Part shown: in pieces, positions 30,619-39,469 of the stretch | Position numbering within the stretch: position 1 is the stretch's first letter | Layout of the letters: each line of letters begins with the position of its first letter | Assembly: GCA_000415185.1 (NCBI GenBank) | Contig: KE351686.1 | Span: forward strand, 248,191-312,190 | Direction of reading: 5' to 3' | Length of the DNA stretch: 64,000 bases | Source of the DNA: Enterococcus faecalis 13-SD-W-01 | GTDB taxonomy: Bacteria > Bacillota > Bacilli > Lactobacillales > Enterococcaceae | Program-made: the position numbers and the translations under genes | The notes under the pieces: model-generated | What the model saw: the letters and a program-made list of their open reading frames with translations, nothing else | Database searches by the model: none | Told to the model about the DNA's origin: nothing

Positions 30619-31926
30619 CTATTTGCTTAACGCTTCTTTGATGATTTCTTCGTCTTCTTTCAGACCATTGAACATCAGATTCAAGACGATCGCTGTGATA
30701 CTGCTCATAACGATACCGTTTCCGGTAAACATTTGAACTGTTTCAGGTAATTTGCTGAATAGTTCAGGCATGATATTGAATCCTAGACCAAAAGCGATCG
30801 AAACAGCAATGATCAGTAAGTTTTTATCATTTTCGAAATTGACTTTTGATAACATCCGGATACCTTGGATTGCAACCATCCCAAACATCACTAGCATCCC
30901 GCCGCCTAATACAGGTTCAGGAATGACTTGAGCGATTGCACCGATTTTAGGGAATAAACCTAAGATAATCAAGAAGAAAGCTGAAAAGTAAATTGGTTTT
31001 CTTGTTTTGATACCTGATAATTGAACAAGACCAACATTTTGTGAAAACCCAGTATATGGGAATGTATTGAAAATACCGCCAAGAATAACTGCAAGTCCTT
31101 CTGCACGATAGCCGCGTTTCAATTCTTCTTCACCAACATTTTGTCCAGTAATATCGCCAAGTGCAAAGTAAACACCTGTTGATTCGACCATACTAATGAT
31201 TGAAATGATGATCATCAATAGGATCGACCAAACATCAAAAGTCGGCATCCCAAAATAGAAAGGTTGCGGAACGTGAAAAACTGGTGCATGTCCAATCGCA
31301 GTAAAATCAATCTCGCCCATCAAGCCAGCTAAAATACTGCCGCCAGCCAAGCCGATCAATACAGCAATCGAACGCATAAATCCTTTAGCAAAAATCTGTA
31401 CACCGATAATCAAAGCAATCGTAATAAATGCTAATAACAAGTTTGTTGAATCTCCAAAAGATGGATCAGCTGCACTGCCCCCGCCCATTTTTTCAATCGA
31501 TACAGGAATCAGCGTCAAACCAATAACTGTAATCACCGTACCTGTGACAAGAGGAGGAAAAAGTTTTTTGATTTTTGAAAAGAAACCGGCAATCAATACA
31601 ACGAAAATACCTGAAGCAATGATTGAGCCGTAAATTGCTCCAACACCTTTATCTGAACCAATCAAAATCAAAGGAGCTACTGCTTGGATCGCACAGCCCA
31701 AAACGACTGGAAGACCAATACCGAAAAATCGATTGACTGTCAGCTGCAATAATGTAGCCAATCCACACATGAAAATGTCGATCGAAATAAGATACGTCAT
31801 TTGTTCTTGATTAAAACCTAATCCAGTACCAATCAATAAAGGAACCGCAACAGCTCCGGCATACATCGCAAGTAAATGCTGAAGACCTAGGACTGCGGCT
31901 TTGCCGTTTTGTGTTTCGTTCTCCAC
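30619..31926 (-). CDS. pbuX: Xanthine permease (NCS2 family)
   Basis: 435 aa with about 12-14 hydrophobic segments, nucleobase:cation symporter-2 type. AVPLLIGTGLGFNQEQMTYLIS near the N-terminus and the PYTGFSQNVGLVQLSG segment are family hallmarks. It imports xanthine (or a related purine) across the membrane. Its neighbour Xpt converts xanthine to XMP. The start is a GTG 1 bp after the xpt stop region, with GAGGA 8 bases upstream inside xpt. Confidence 0.93.
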   Translation of the reverse strand: MENETQNGKAAVLGLQHLLAMYAGAVAVPLLIGTGLGFNQEQMTYLISIDIFMCGLATLLQLTVNRFFGIGLPVVLGCAIQAVAPLILIGSDKGVGAIYGSIIASGIFVVLIAGFFSKIKKLFPPLVTGTVITVIGLTLIPVSIEKMGGGSAADPSFGDSTNLLLAFITIALIIGVQIFAKGFMRSIAVLIGLAGGSILAGLMGEIDFTAIGHAPVFHVPQPFYFGMPTFDVWSILLMIIISIISMVESTGVYFALGDITGQNVGEEELKRGYRAEGLAVILGGIFNTFPYTGFSQNVGLVQLSGIKTRKPIYFSAFFLIILGLFPKIGAIAQVIPEPVLGGGMLVMFGMVAIQGIRMLSKVNFENDKNLLIIAVSIAFGLGFNIMPELFSKLPETVQMFTGNGIVMSSITAIVLNLMFNGLKEDEEIIKEALSK

Positions 31927-31927
31927 C

Positions 31928-32515
<588 letters not shown>

Positions 32516-32618
32516 TTACCCCTTTTCATGTAATGATTAACTAAACAATAACGACTCTTTTAGAAAAAGTCCAATTATCTTGTTTCCCAACTAGATAATC
32601 TTGTTATCTTAAATAAAG

Positions 32619-32742
32619 AAAAAAACACCTTTTTACCTATCCAAAGTAATCCAAAGTAAAAAAGGCGATCCTTTTTTACTTATAGTCCGATGTTCACGGC
32701 ATCAGGTAGAGACTGTCGACCATATTACGACAATATATAAGT
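32619..32742 (-). promoter_or_regulatory. Guanine riboswitch (aptamer plus terminator/antiterminator) for xpt-pbuX
   Basis: Minus-strand aptamer at 32742-32678: P1 arms ACTTATA / TATAAGT, and conserved core pieces GTCTCTACC and CCGTGAACATCGGACTAT as in the purine class. The specificity nucleotide in GGACTA is C, which selects guanine rather than adenine. Downstream, the arm CCTTTTTTAC can pair either backwards with GTAAAAAAGG, which shares bases with the 3' side of P1 (antiterminator), or forwards with GTAAAAAGG followed by a TTTTTTT run at 32619-32625 (terminator). The two are mutually exclusive, so guanine should switch expression off. Confidence 0.92.
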
Positions 32743-32832
32743 AGTTTTTATCTTATGTAACTTTACGTAAACCGGTTAACGATGATTCCCGCAAACCATT
32801 CTATTTGACTGCTTTCAGCAAATATTGAGGTT

Positions 32833-32861
32833 AGTCTAACATTACTTTCTGAAATCGACAA
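32833..32861 (-). promoter_or_regulatory. Candidate xpt promoter
   Basis: Minus strand TTGTCG, 17-bp spacer ending in TGT, TAGACT (extended -10). It implies about 85 nt before the aptamer. Weak hexamers, so a candidate only. Confidence 0.4.
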
Positions 32862-32918
32862 CACATTTGCAGAAATTTTTTCCCAAAATCTAATGTTTTT
32901 TATTTTATTCTTTGTTTT

Positions 32919-32950
32919 GTTCGTTTTTTAAGGAGAAATCGTTCGGTTTT
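32919..32950 (-). promoter_or_regulatory. PurR-box-like motifs upstream of xpt
   Basis: On the minus strand AAAAACCGAACGAT is a near-perfect PurR box, and a second AAAAACGAACAAA lies 22 bp downstream in the same direction. The spacing and direct orientation differ from the purE and guaC pairs. The AT-rich surroundings weaken the call. Confidence 0.35.
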
Positions 32951-32963
32951 TTTGGATCAAAGC

Positions 32964-32997
32964 AAAAAAGAGAGAGGGTTTCATTCCCCTCTCTCTT
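32964..32997 (-). terminator. Terminator of the sugar ABC importer operon
   Basis: Stem AAGAGAGAGGG / CCCTCTCTCTT with an 8-nt loop, then TTTTTT on the minus strand, 70 bp after the oxidoreductase gene. The 557-bp gap 32510-33066 holds this, the PurR-like boxes, the xpt promoter and the riboswitch. Confidence 0.9.
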
Positions 32998-33066
32998 CTT
33001 CATCTGCACTATTTTGACTTTCAGATCGTGCGTTTATTTTTCTAAGGATAAATATGCTTTACTTAT

Positions 33067-34347
33067 TTACCGCAGCAGTTCTTTGACGTGTATCGCCTGA
33101 CCCGAAGCAATCGAGCGGTTCGCTGCAATTCCTGTCAAAATCGACATCACGCCATCGATATGAGTTGCTGCACGGTTCCATTCGTCAAAAGAAGCAATTC
33201 CGAACAAATCATCCAGCAATAGCGGATCACCGCCGCCATGACCTCCTTTGCCCTCTTCCAGCTCGATTTCATACGGCTCCGCAAACATTGGGTGGACTTG
33301 GATCGTTTGTTTGACCAACGCGCCTTCATCCTCCTGTTCGCCTCCTGCATTAATGTAAGATTTTTCAACAATTTTCATTTCGATTCGCCCTTTGCTGCCG
33401 TTCAATGAAACATTGAATCCTTCCCATGGCATGTAGGCGCTCAGTGAATAGGTCAAAATCGTACCAGAATCATATTTCACCGTTACACCTAATGTATCTT
33501 CAATCGATATATCATCAGAAAAAACACTTCGATCTCTAATATATCCGCTGTCTTTTTCTGCTTTCAGATACATTTCCCGCAGTTCTTCATTTGATTCTAA
33601 ATCAATAGAAAAAGGATCTTTTTCAGCATCTGGATTTTCCAAACTCCGGCTGTAAAATTCTTCGACGCCTCTTTTTTCTGCATTTTGCATACCATAAAAA
33701 TTCAAATCACCAAAGGCAAAAACGGTTTTTGGCTGACTGCTCAGCCAAAAATTGACTAAATCGAAATGATGCGTCGATTTATGGACTAATAATCCGCCGC
33801 TGTTGTATTTATTACGATGCCATCTTCTGAAGTAATCCGCACCGTGCTGGGTATTCAATAACCATTCAAAATGGATCGAGAACACCTCTCCGATAACATC
33901 ATTATGGATCAATTCTTTGATTTTCGTATTGTGCGGTGCATATCGATAATTGAAGGTCACTCGCAGTGATTTCCCTGTTTTCTTTTGCACATCAAGGATT
34001 TCTTGCGCTTTTTCTTCATCGATTGTCAGTGGTTTTTCGCAGATGACGTCACAGCCTTTTTCCATCGAACGAATAATATAGTCATGATGCGAGCGGTCAA
34101 CTGTGGTCACGATCACACAATCAGGTGCAAGTACGTCCAGCATCTTCTCAAATTCTGTATATTTATATGCAGGCACTTTTTCTTGTCCGTATGTTTCAGA
34201 AAGGATCCTATTTGCATAATCCATCCTTGTTTGGGAAATGTCGCAAAAACCAACGATTTCACTCGTTTGACTATAGATCGAAGCGATTGCCTCATAAAAA
34301 AATCGAGCTCTCCCACCGACACCAACTTGTACATATCTCTTTTTCAT
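33067..34347 (-). CDS. Gfo/Idh/MocA family oxidoreductase
   Basis: 426 aa. N-terminal NAD(P)-binding Rossmann fold (VGVGGRARFFYE), the family's CEKPLT motif near residue 100, then the alpha/beta substrate domain with the HKSTHHFDLVNFW segment that carries the catalytic His. It probably oxidises or epimerises a sugar brought in by the ABC importer of the same operon. The ATG overlaps the stop of the YesL gene by 4 bp, with AGGAGG just upstream. It is the last gene before a terminator. Confidence 0.9.
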   Translation of the reverse strand: MKKRYVQVGVGGRARFFYEAIASIYSQTSEIVGFCDISQTRMDYANRILSETYGQEKVPAYKYTEFEKMLDVLAPDCVIVTTVDRSHHDYIIRSMEKGCDVICEKPLTIDEEKAQEILDVQKKTGKSLRVTFNYRYAPHNTKIKELIHNDVIGEVFSIHFEWLLNTQHGADYFRRWHRNKYNSGGLLVHKSTHHFDLVNFWLSSQPKTVFAFGDLNFYGMQNAEKRGVEEFYSRSLENPDAEKDPFSIDLESNEELREMYLKAEKDSGYIRDRSVFSDDISIEDTLGVTVKYDSGTILTYSLSAYMPWEGFNVSLNGSKGRIEMKIVEKSYINAGGEQEDEGALVKQTIQVHPMFAEPYEIELEEGKGGHGGGDPLLLDDLFGIASFDEWNRAATHIDGVMSILTGIAANRSIASGQAIHVKELLR

Positions 34348-34961
34348 CCTTCTGCCTCCTTTGTCTTGATATGTGCTGTTAAAACGAACGGTATTCCAGG
34401 AAAGAACAAAATCAAAAGCCAGCTATCAATTTGTTCGATCCCGAAAAAAAACAGCAGCATTACGAGATACCATAAAACGATTTTTCTTTGTTTCAATAAA
34501 AACCAAGCATTTCTTTTCAACAAAACAATCAGCTTTTCGTTATTTTTTTCATATAAATCAAAAAGCGTCCCTAAATACACATGCAACAAAACAAGCGCAA
34601 AAAACAGCAGTGTTGGCAAAAAAACGAATTGCCGCTGAACCAGCAGAAAGTAGTACAGATTAGCAACTAAGATCAAAATACCGATGCACGCGAACAAATG
34701 GATCATCAGCCATTTCTTGACTCCTTCTTTTGACAGCAGATGTCTCTCCTCTGAAAGATAGACGATGATCAAATAGGAACTTATAAAAAGTGAACAAAAG
34801 TATAACAGTCCAATAGTCAAAATAGACATCGTTCGGCCTGGCATTTGTATTAGTGTAAGCAGCATGAACAAACCATTTCCCAAGAGACTGGATACAAAAA
34901 TCCGGCTGATGTGACCTGTGATTTTATATAAAAGCATGTCTTCGATCATCTTGCCCTTCAT
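34344..34961 (-). CDS. YesL-like DUF624 membrane protein
   Basis: 205 aa with five to six hydrophobic helices and an NEKLIVLLKRNAW-type loop. DUF624/YesL proteins regularly accompany YesOPQ-type carbohydrate importers in Bacillota; their function is unknown. It lies 11 bp after the MalG-like permease gene and overlaps the oxidoreductase gene, so it belongs to the importer operon. Confidence 0.8.
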   Translation of the reverse strand: MKGKMIEDMLLYKITGHISRIFVSSLLGNGLFMLLTLIQMPGRTMSILTIGLLYFCSLFISSYLIIVYLSEERHLLSKEGVKKWLMIHLFACIGILILVANLYYFLLVQRQFVFLPTLLFFALVLLHVYLGTLFDLYEKNNEKLIVLLKRNAWFLLKQRKIVLWYLVMLLFFFGIEQIDSWLLILFFPGIPFVLTAHIKTKEAEG

Positions 34962-34972
34962 CTGAACAACTC

Positions 34973-35809
34973 CTAATCTTTCAGGCCGCTTGTACTGATT
35001 CCTTGTACCAGATATTTATTAAAGAATAAAAAAATCAAGAAAACTGGTAAAAGCGATAAAGTCGACATTGCAAACATGCTCGCATAAGAAGTACTGGAAC
35101 CCGCATCTGCAAAAAGCTTGATTGCAATAGACACTGTGTAGCTTCGCGGACGATTCAAATAAATCAGCGGCCCCATAAAATCATCCCATTTCCAATAAAA
35201 TTGGATAATGATCGTAGTGATGACAGCTGGCTTCAGCAAAGGAAAGATGATCTTTGTAAATACTGTATACTTGCTGCAGCCGTCAATAATCGCGGATTCA
35301 TCCAATTCTTTTGGGATCCCTACCATAAATTGCATGATTTGATAGATAAAAAATGCTTGTCCAAAAAAATGCGGCAAAATCAATGGTACATATGTCCCTA
35401 CTAAATTCAGCTGGTTATAAATGATAAACTGAGGAATCAAAATAACTTGTGCCGGGATCATCAGCGTAATGAGCATTACAACAAACCAGAATCGGCGGCC
35501 TTTGAACTCGATGCGCGATAATGCATAGGCGATACATGCAGAACTCAGTACTGTTGCAACTGTTGAAATCGACGCGATGATAAATGAATTTTTAAAAAAG
35601 GTGAAAAAAGAGATACCCGCGAAACCAGCCCAGCCTTCTGCATAATTTTCCCACTGAAAGAATTCTGGTATCAAGCTCAGAGAACCGCTCAAAATCTCAT
35701 TATCTGTTTTGAAGGAACCTGCGATCATCCACAATACCGGATAGATCATTACAAAACCTAACACTAAAATAAATGTATACTGTGCTGCTTTTCCTATTCT
35801 TTTTTTCAT
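34973..35809 (-). CDS. Carbohydrate ABC transporter permease (MalG/YesQ type)
   Basis: 278 aa, six membrane helices. The EAA loop that contacts the ATPase is seen as ELDESAIIDGCSKYTVFTKI, followed by IIFPLLKPA. It forms the membrane pore with the second permease upstream (16-bp gap). The gene order sbp-permease-permease-yesL matches YesO-P-Q type systems for oligosaccharides such as rhamnogalacturonan fragments, but the substrate is not proven here. Confidence 0.92.
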   Translation of the reverse strand: MKKRIGKAAQYTFILVLGFVMIYPVLWMIAGSFKTDNEILSGSLSLIPEFFQWENYAEGWAGFAGISFFTFFKNSFIIASISTVATVLSSACIAYALSRIEFKGRRFWFVVMLITLMIPAQVILIPQFIIYNQLNLVGTYVPLILPHFFGQAFFIYQIMQFMVGIPKELDESAIIDGCSKYTVFTKIIFPLLKPAVITTIIIQFYWKWDDFMGPLIYLNRPRSYTVSIAIKLFADAGSSTSYASMFAMSTLSLLPVFLIFLFFNKYLVQGISTSGLKD

Positions 35810-35825
35810 TGCTTGCCTCCTGCCA

Positions 35826-36719
35826 TTACACGACTACCCACTTTTTAGATGATTTGAAGATAAGAAACGTAACTGCTCCCATAATCAGAAGCATCACCCA
35901 GGAAATCGCACTTGCATACCCCATCGAATTGAAAGAGAATGCTTGATTGTAAACATAAAGTGCGTAAAAATTCGTTGCATCATTTGGACCGCCTTGTGTG
36001 ATGATAAACGCTTGCGTAAACGTCATAAAACCTGCAATCGTCTGCATCACTAGATTATAGAGAATAATCGGCGACAAAAGCGGCAAGGTTATTTTGAAAA
36101 ACAGATGAAGTCGATTCGCACCATCTATTTTCGCAGCCTCATAGTAAGAAGCCGGGATTTCTTTGATTCCTGCGGCAAAAATAATCATGGCTGAACCGAA
36201 TTGCCAGGCAGACATCAAAACTAAAGGAATCATGACTAACCGCTGATCACCAAACCAAGCAAGGGGTCCAACTCCTAGCCGTTCCAAAAGCAGGTTGATC
36301 AGCCCATTCCTAGAAAACAATTCTTTCCAAACAAGAGCAACAGAAATACTGCCGCCAATCAAACTTGGGATATAGTAAAGCGATCGGAAAAAAGTCGTTC
36401 CCTTGATTTCTCGTGTCAGCAAGTAGGCAATCAGCAAACCAAAAACCAATCTTACAGGTACAGAAATCAATACAAAAATAAACGTGACCTTGATAGAATT
36501 AATAAAACGTTCATCTTGGAACATTCGGATATAATTATCGAAACCAATCCAATTGGCTGGATTTCCTAGTCTGTAATCTGTGAAAGAATAATAAATCGAC
36601 AACATCATCGGAATAACCGTAATCAGTAAAAAACCAATAATGAAAGGTGCCGCAAATGTATATCCGACAACGTTATCTTTGTTCATCCATTTTTTCAATT
36701 TTTCCATAACTGCCGCCAC
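35826..36719 (-). CDS. Carbohydrate ABC transporter permease (MalF/YesP type)
   Basis: 297 aa, six membrane helices and the EAA loop SYYEAAKIDGANRLHLFFKI then TLPLLSP. It pairs with the MalG-type permease. It begins 1 bp after the solute-binding protein gene. No ATPase gene is in the operon; in such systems a shared MsmK/MsmX-type ATPase encoded elsewhere is used. Confidence 0.92.
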   Translation of the reverse strand: MAAVMEKLKKWMNKDNVVGYTFAAPFIIGFLLITVIPMMLSIYYSFTDYRLGNPANWIGFDNYIRMFQDERFINSIKVTFIFVLISVPVRLVFGLLIAYLLTREIKGTTFFRSLYYIPSLIGGSISVALVWKELFSRNGLINLLLERLGVGPLAWFGDQRLVMIPLVLMSAWQFGSAMIIFAAGIKEIPASYYEAAKIDGANRLHLFFKITLPLLSPIILYNLVMQTIAGFMTFTQAFIITQGGPNDATNFYALYVYNQAFSFNSMGYASAISWVMLLIMGAVTFLIFKSSKKWVVV

Positions 36720-36720
36720 C

Positions 36721-38001
36721 TCATTCTAAAAGATCCGAAGCAAAGGTAAAGATGCTTTCCGCTGCTTCTGCTGGTGTCAGCTCTTCAAAAATCACTCTTT
36801 CGATCAGCAGATTATACTGATTTTGGATTTCAGGATTCAAGGCGCTGTCAAAGACATTCACTGCGCCATTGTCTAATTCCGACACAGTCTCAAGATATTG
36901 GAACGTCCCCATAATTGCCGGTTCACCGGTTTCAGCTAAACGCTCACGGATATGACTCATGATCGGCACGCCTCTTTCCCCATTTAAAATCAGATTTGCT
37001 TCTTCATTATTGGTGATAAAATCAATGAACTTTGCCGCCTCTTCCTTATGAGCAGAGTTTTCTGCGATACTGAACATTTGGGAAGAACGGACGGGCAGCC
37101 CAGCTTCGCCATCTGCTCTTCTTCTCGGCGGATTGATCAGTTTGATCTCTGCTTCTTCCCGAGCCCCAGACATCAAATCAGAAAGCTGATTGCTTGCAAT
37201 AAAGACCATTGCCGCTCTGCCATCTCTGACCGCTTGAAAAGCCAGATCGATATTGACATCGATTTCTCCCGGCAGCGGATATGCCCCTATGTCTACTAGA
37301 TTTTTTCTCATAGCAAAATAATCGGTCAAAAGAGTTGGATCATCAAATCCGAGTCGTTGCGATAAACTCTCTTTATCATAAAAATTCAGCCCTTTTTCTT
37401 CTTGTGCTACTTGCAAGATTGCACCAGGGATAAAATCTTCGAAACGCGAGATTGCATAGATCCCTAATCCGTCAACGATCTGGGTGCTGATATCTTCAAA
37501 TTCCTCCCACGTCCAGTCCGTTTCTGGTTCAGGAATGCCTAACTGGTCGAATATCGCTTTGTTATAAGCAATCGCAAAAGAATTCACACCTGCAGAAATC
37601 CCGACAAGCTGACCATCATATGTCGTTGTTGCCAAATATGTGTCGTCTGTATTCGATATATCGATCAAGCCATCTGCAACATAATCATCTAACGGCTCGA
37701 TTTGATTGATGTATTGAGGAAACTGATTATCCAGCTGAAAAACATCCCAAATATCATCAGATGCTGCCAAAGTTCCTAATTTCGTGTAATAACCTTCATA
37801 GTCATAAAATTCAAACTCGATTGAGATATGCGGATTTTCTTGTTCAAAAAGTTCGATCACTTGGACCGTCGCATCATGTCTCACCTGCGATCCCCACCAA
37901 GCCATATTCAATGTGACTTTGTCGTCATCTCCGCTGCGGCACCCAACTAAAAAAATCGTTAATACTGCTAGTAAAAATAGAAGTGTTTGTTTGCGTTTCA
38001 T
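36721..38001 (-). CDS. Sugar-binding lipoprotein of the ABC importer
   Basis: 426 aa from ATG 38001, which has AAGGAG 7 bases upstream. A longer reading from 38094 has neither a signal peptide at its front nor a ribosome site. N-terminus KRKQTLLFLLAV, then lipobox LVGC (lipidated Cys21), so the protein is anchored on the outer face of the membrane. The rest is a family-1 extracellular solute-binding protein (VTLNMAWWG, then a domain with TDWTWEEFEDIS typical of sugar binders). It captures the sugar for the two permeases. First gene of the operon. Confidence 0.92.
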   Translation of the reverse strand: MKRKQTLLFLLAVLTIFLVGCRSGDDDKVTLNMAWWGSQVRHDATVQVIELFEQENPHISIEFEFYDYEGYYTKLGTLAASDDIWDVFQLDNQFPQYINQIEPLDDYVADGLIDISNTDDTYLATTTYDGQLVGISAGVNSFAIAYNKAIFDQLGIPEPETDWTWEEFEDISTQIVDGLGIYAISRFEDFIPGAILQVAQEEKGLNFYDKESLSQRLGFDDPTLLTDYFAMRKNLVDIGAYPLPGEIDVNIDLAFQAVRDGRAAMVFIASNQLSDLMSGAREEAEIKLINPPRRRADGEAGLPVRSSQMFSIAENSAHKEEAAKFIDFITNNEEANLILNGERGVPIMSHIRERLAETGEPAIMGTFQYLETVSELDNGAVNVFDSALNPEIQNQYNLLIERVIFEELTPAEAAESIFTFASDLLE

Positions 38002-38249
38002 ACTCTTTCTCCTTTTGCTGAATAGGATTGCCATTGCAATATATACAGGCAGTAAGGAAAGCAGTCCTTCTGCACAGCAGATCGAAACCGTCATCTGCAG
38101 ACGGATAAATTTGTTGTTTGCAGCTATACACTTTTATGCATAGGAATAAAAACTAAAGGCTTGCGCTTTCTCTGCCTAGGATGAGAAATGCCAACACTTT
38201 TTGCCAGATGATCGGACAGAGCTGGTTTTCTTTTTGCGAAATGTCTTCC

Positions 38250-38446
38250 TGCACATGCATTGACTGAGGGGCCTATTCGAATATTTACGCAAAAAGAAAA
38301 AGGATATCAGACAACTGTCCAATATCCTTGACATAGCGAAATAAGCATGCGCCAACCTGCAAATTCTCCTAAAAAACATACAAAAACAGCTAGTAATTCT
38401 GTATAAAATTAGGTACAATATACACGTTGATGCACAAGCATTGACT
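38250..38446 (+). repeat. Two copies of a 16-mer, 181 bp apart
   Basis: TGCACATGCATTGACT at 38250-38265 and TGCACAAGCATTGACT at 38431-38446, 15 of 16 identical, same orientation. The right copy falls near the 5' end of the small-RNA candidate. The left copy would be transcribed in antisense form in the leader of the ABC operon if its promoter lies further right. Confidence 0.7.
38291..38329 (-). terminator. Terminator-like hairpin upstream of the ABC operon
   Basis: AAGGATAT / ATATCCTT with an inner GACA / TGTC stem, then TTTTTCTTTTT on the minus strand. It lies 290 bp before the first gene of the importer operon. It may end an unseen minus-strand RNA or act as an attenuator. Confidence 0.55.
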
Positions 38447-38530
38447 ATGGCAACTTGATTGGTCAGTTCCCGCTGACTTTTCAAGGCCCTCCAGCTTAGC
38501 TGCTTACTATGCTGGAGGGTGCCTTTTTTT
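38420..38530 (+). ncRNA. Candidate small RNA with strong terminator
   Basis: A possible -10 TACAAT at 38414-38419 is followed by about 110 nt that fold as hairpin CTTGA-TCAG / CTGA-TCAAG (38454-38485), then a terminator stem CCCTCCAGC / GCTGGAGGG (38487-38519) and TTTTTTT. No gene lies downstream on this strand, so it is not a riboswitch leader. No open frame of useful length with a ribosome site is present. The -35 is poor. Confidence 0.55.
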
Positions 38531-38554
38531 AGTTTCTATTCGTTTTCATTTTAT

Positions 38555-38568
38555 AGAAAGCGCTTTGA
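38555..38568. promoter_or_regulatory. cre-like palindrome
   Basis: AGAAAGCGCTTTGA matches the ideal CcpA site TGAAAGCGCTTTCA at 12 of 14 positions. It is about 550 bp from the start of the ABC operon, so its target is unclear. Confidence 0.4.
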
Positions 38569-38705
38569 TAAATCAAGGAAATCCAGCAAAAAAATAATTT
38601 AATAACAAGCTCAAAAAGCCGCTCCTTTTAATAAGGAAAACTGCATAAAAAAACAAAACTTTTTTATATTGACGTCTGACTAAATTTCGAAAAATTTGGT
38701 TTAGA

Positions 38706-38737
38706 CAAAAAGAAGCCGGATTTTTCATCCGGCTTCT
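38706..38737 (-). terminator. Terminator of the cell-wall hydrolase operon
   Basis: Stem AGAAGCCGGAT / ATCCGGCTTCT with a 5-nt loop and a TTTTTG run on the minus strand, 25 bp after the TIM-barrel gene. Confidence 0.9.
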
Positions 38738-38762
38738 GCTTTTTTCTGAGAAAATACTTTTA

Positions 38763-39452
38763 TCAGATTTTCTTCTTATTCTTCTTTTCTGCTTCCCGAT
38801 ACTTTTCCATCTTTCTGCTGAAAAGTTCACCATTGCTTGGCGGCGTGTACGTGATGGCATTTGCACCAGCTTTGATCGTCTCCAGAATCGTTTTTTCTTC
38901 TGAACCGCCTGTTGCAATAATTGGAAGCTCAGGATACTTTTCTCTGAAATAACGAACAGTTTCTGCTGTTTCTTTTCCCGCACTGATATTGATGACCGAT
39001 ACGCCAGCCTCTAATTTTTCACCGATTTCTGCATACTTGGAAGCTACAGTGCTGATGACTGGTATATCTACCACTTGACAGACTTCCCGAACAGTATCGA
39101 CTGGTGTAGGTGCATTTAAGACTACGCCTAGCGATCCTTGCGCTTCTGCAAACATACTCATATACGTAGAGCGTGCACCTTGCGTCAAACCGCCCCCCAC
39201 TCCGGAGAATACAGGGATATCCGCAGCTTCAATGATGCTTTTCGTAATGGCAGGATGCGGGGTGAATGGATAGACAGCAATCACTGCATCTGCATTTGTA
39301 TTCCGCACGATAGCGATATCTGTCGTAAAAATGATCGAGCGGATCTTTTTCCCAAAGAATTTGATCCCGCTCGCTTCTGAGATGACTTCCGGAACTCTCA
39401 CGATATCCCGTCTTAATTCAGTCATGATTTCTGGAACAAATTGATCTGCCAT
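38763..39452 (-). CDS. TIM-barrel protein of unknown function
   Basis: 229 aa, cytosolic. The pattern of repeated beta-strand then loop segments (AVIAVYPFTPHP, PVFSGVGGG, GVVLNAP, PVISTVA, VINISAGKE) and a late PIIATGGSEEKTI phosphate-binding-type loop suggest a (beta/alpha)8 barrel of the type that binds phosphate or FMN. The reaction is unknown; similar proteins are often labelled only as hydrolase. It is the last gene of the operon, 17 bp after the GH73 gene. The C-terminus is a lysine-rich tail (KKNKKKI). Confidence 0.75.
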   Translation of the reverse strand: MADQFVPEIMTELRRDIVRVPEVISEASGIKFFGKKIRSIIFTTDIAIVRNTNADAVIAVYPFTPHPAITKSIIEAADIPVFSGVGGGLTQGARSTYMSMFAEAQGSLGVVLNAPTPVDTVREVCQVVDIPVISTVASKYAEIGEKLEAGVSVINISAGKETAETVRYFREKYPELPIIATGGSEEKTILETIKAGANAITYTPPSNGELFSRKMEKYREAEKKNKKKI

Positions 39453-39469
39453 TGCCTCACGCCCTTCTT

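Larger units (their letters stand above)
38002..38762. other. 760-bp region without a protein gene
   Basis: It holds the leader of the ABC operon, a 16-mer present twice (38250-38265 and 38431-38446), a minus-strand terminator-like hairpin (38291-38329), a plus-strand small-RNA candidate with a strong terminator (about 38420-38530), a cre-like palindrome (38555-38568) and the terminator of the next gene (38706-38737). Open frames here (for example 102 codons at 38176-38484, minus) lack convincing start signals. Confidence 0.6.

Noticed and set aside
33985..34638. 217-codon plus-strand frame
   Set aside because: It crosses the ends of the oxidoreductase and YesL genes in antisense, with no promoter or ribosome site and an odd Cys/His/Lys-rich composition.
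38250..38446. A par/Fst-type type I toxin-antitoxin locus
   Set aside because: The direct repeats and opposing RNAs recall par, but no frame encodes a short hydrophobic peptide of the Fst kind and there is no shared bidirectional terminator between the repeats.
38176..38484. 102-codon minus-strand frame in the 38-kb non-coding region
   Set aside because: Poor composition (many Cys, Arg and Ser), no ribosome site at its start, and it runs through a terminator-like hairpin and the small-RNA candidate. A TTG start further in after AGGAG is possible but weak.
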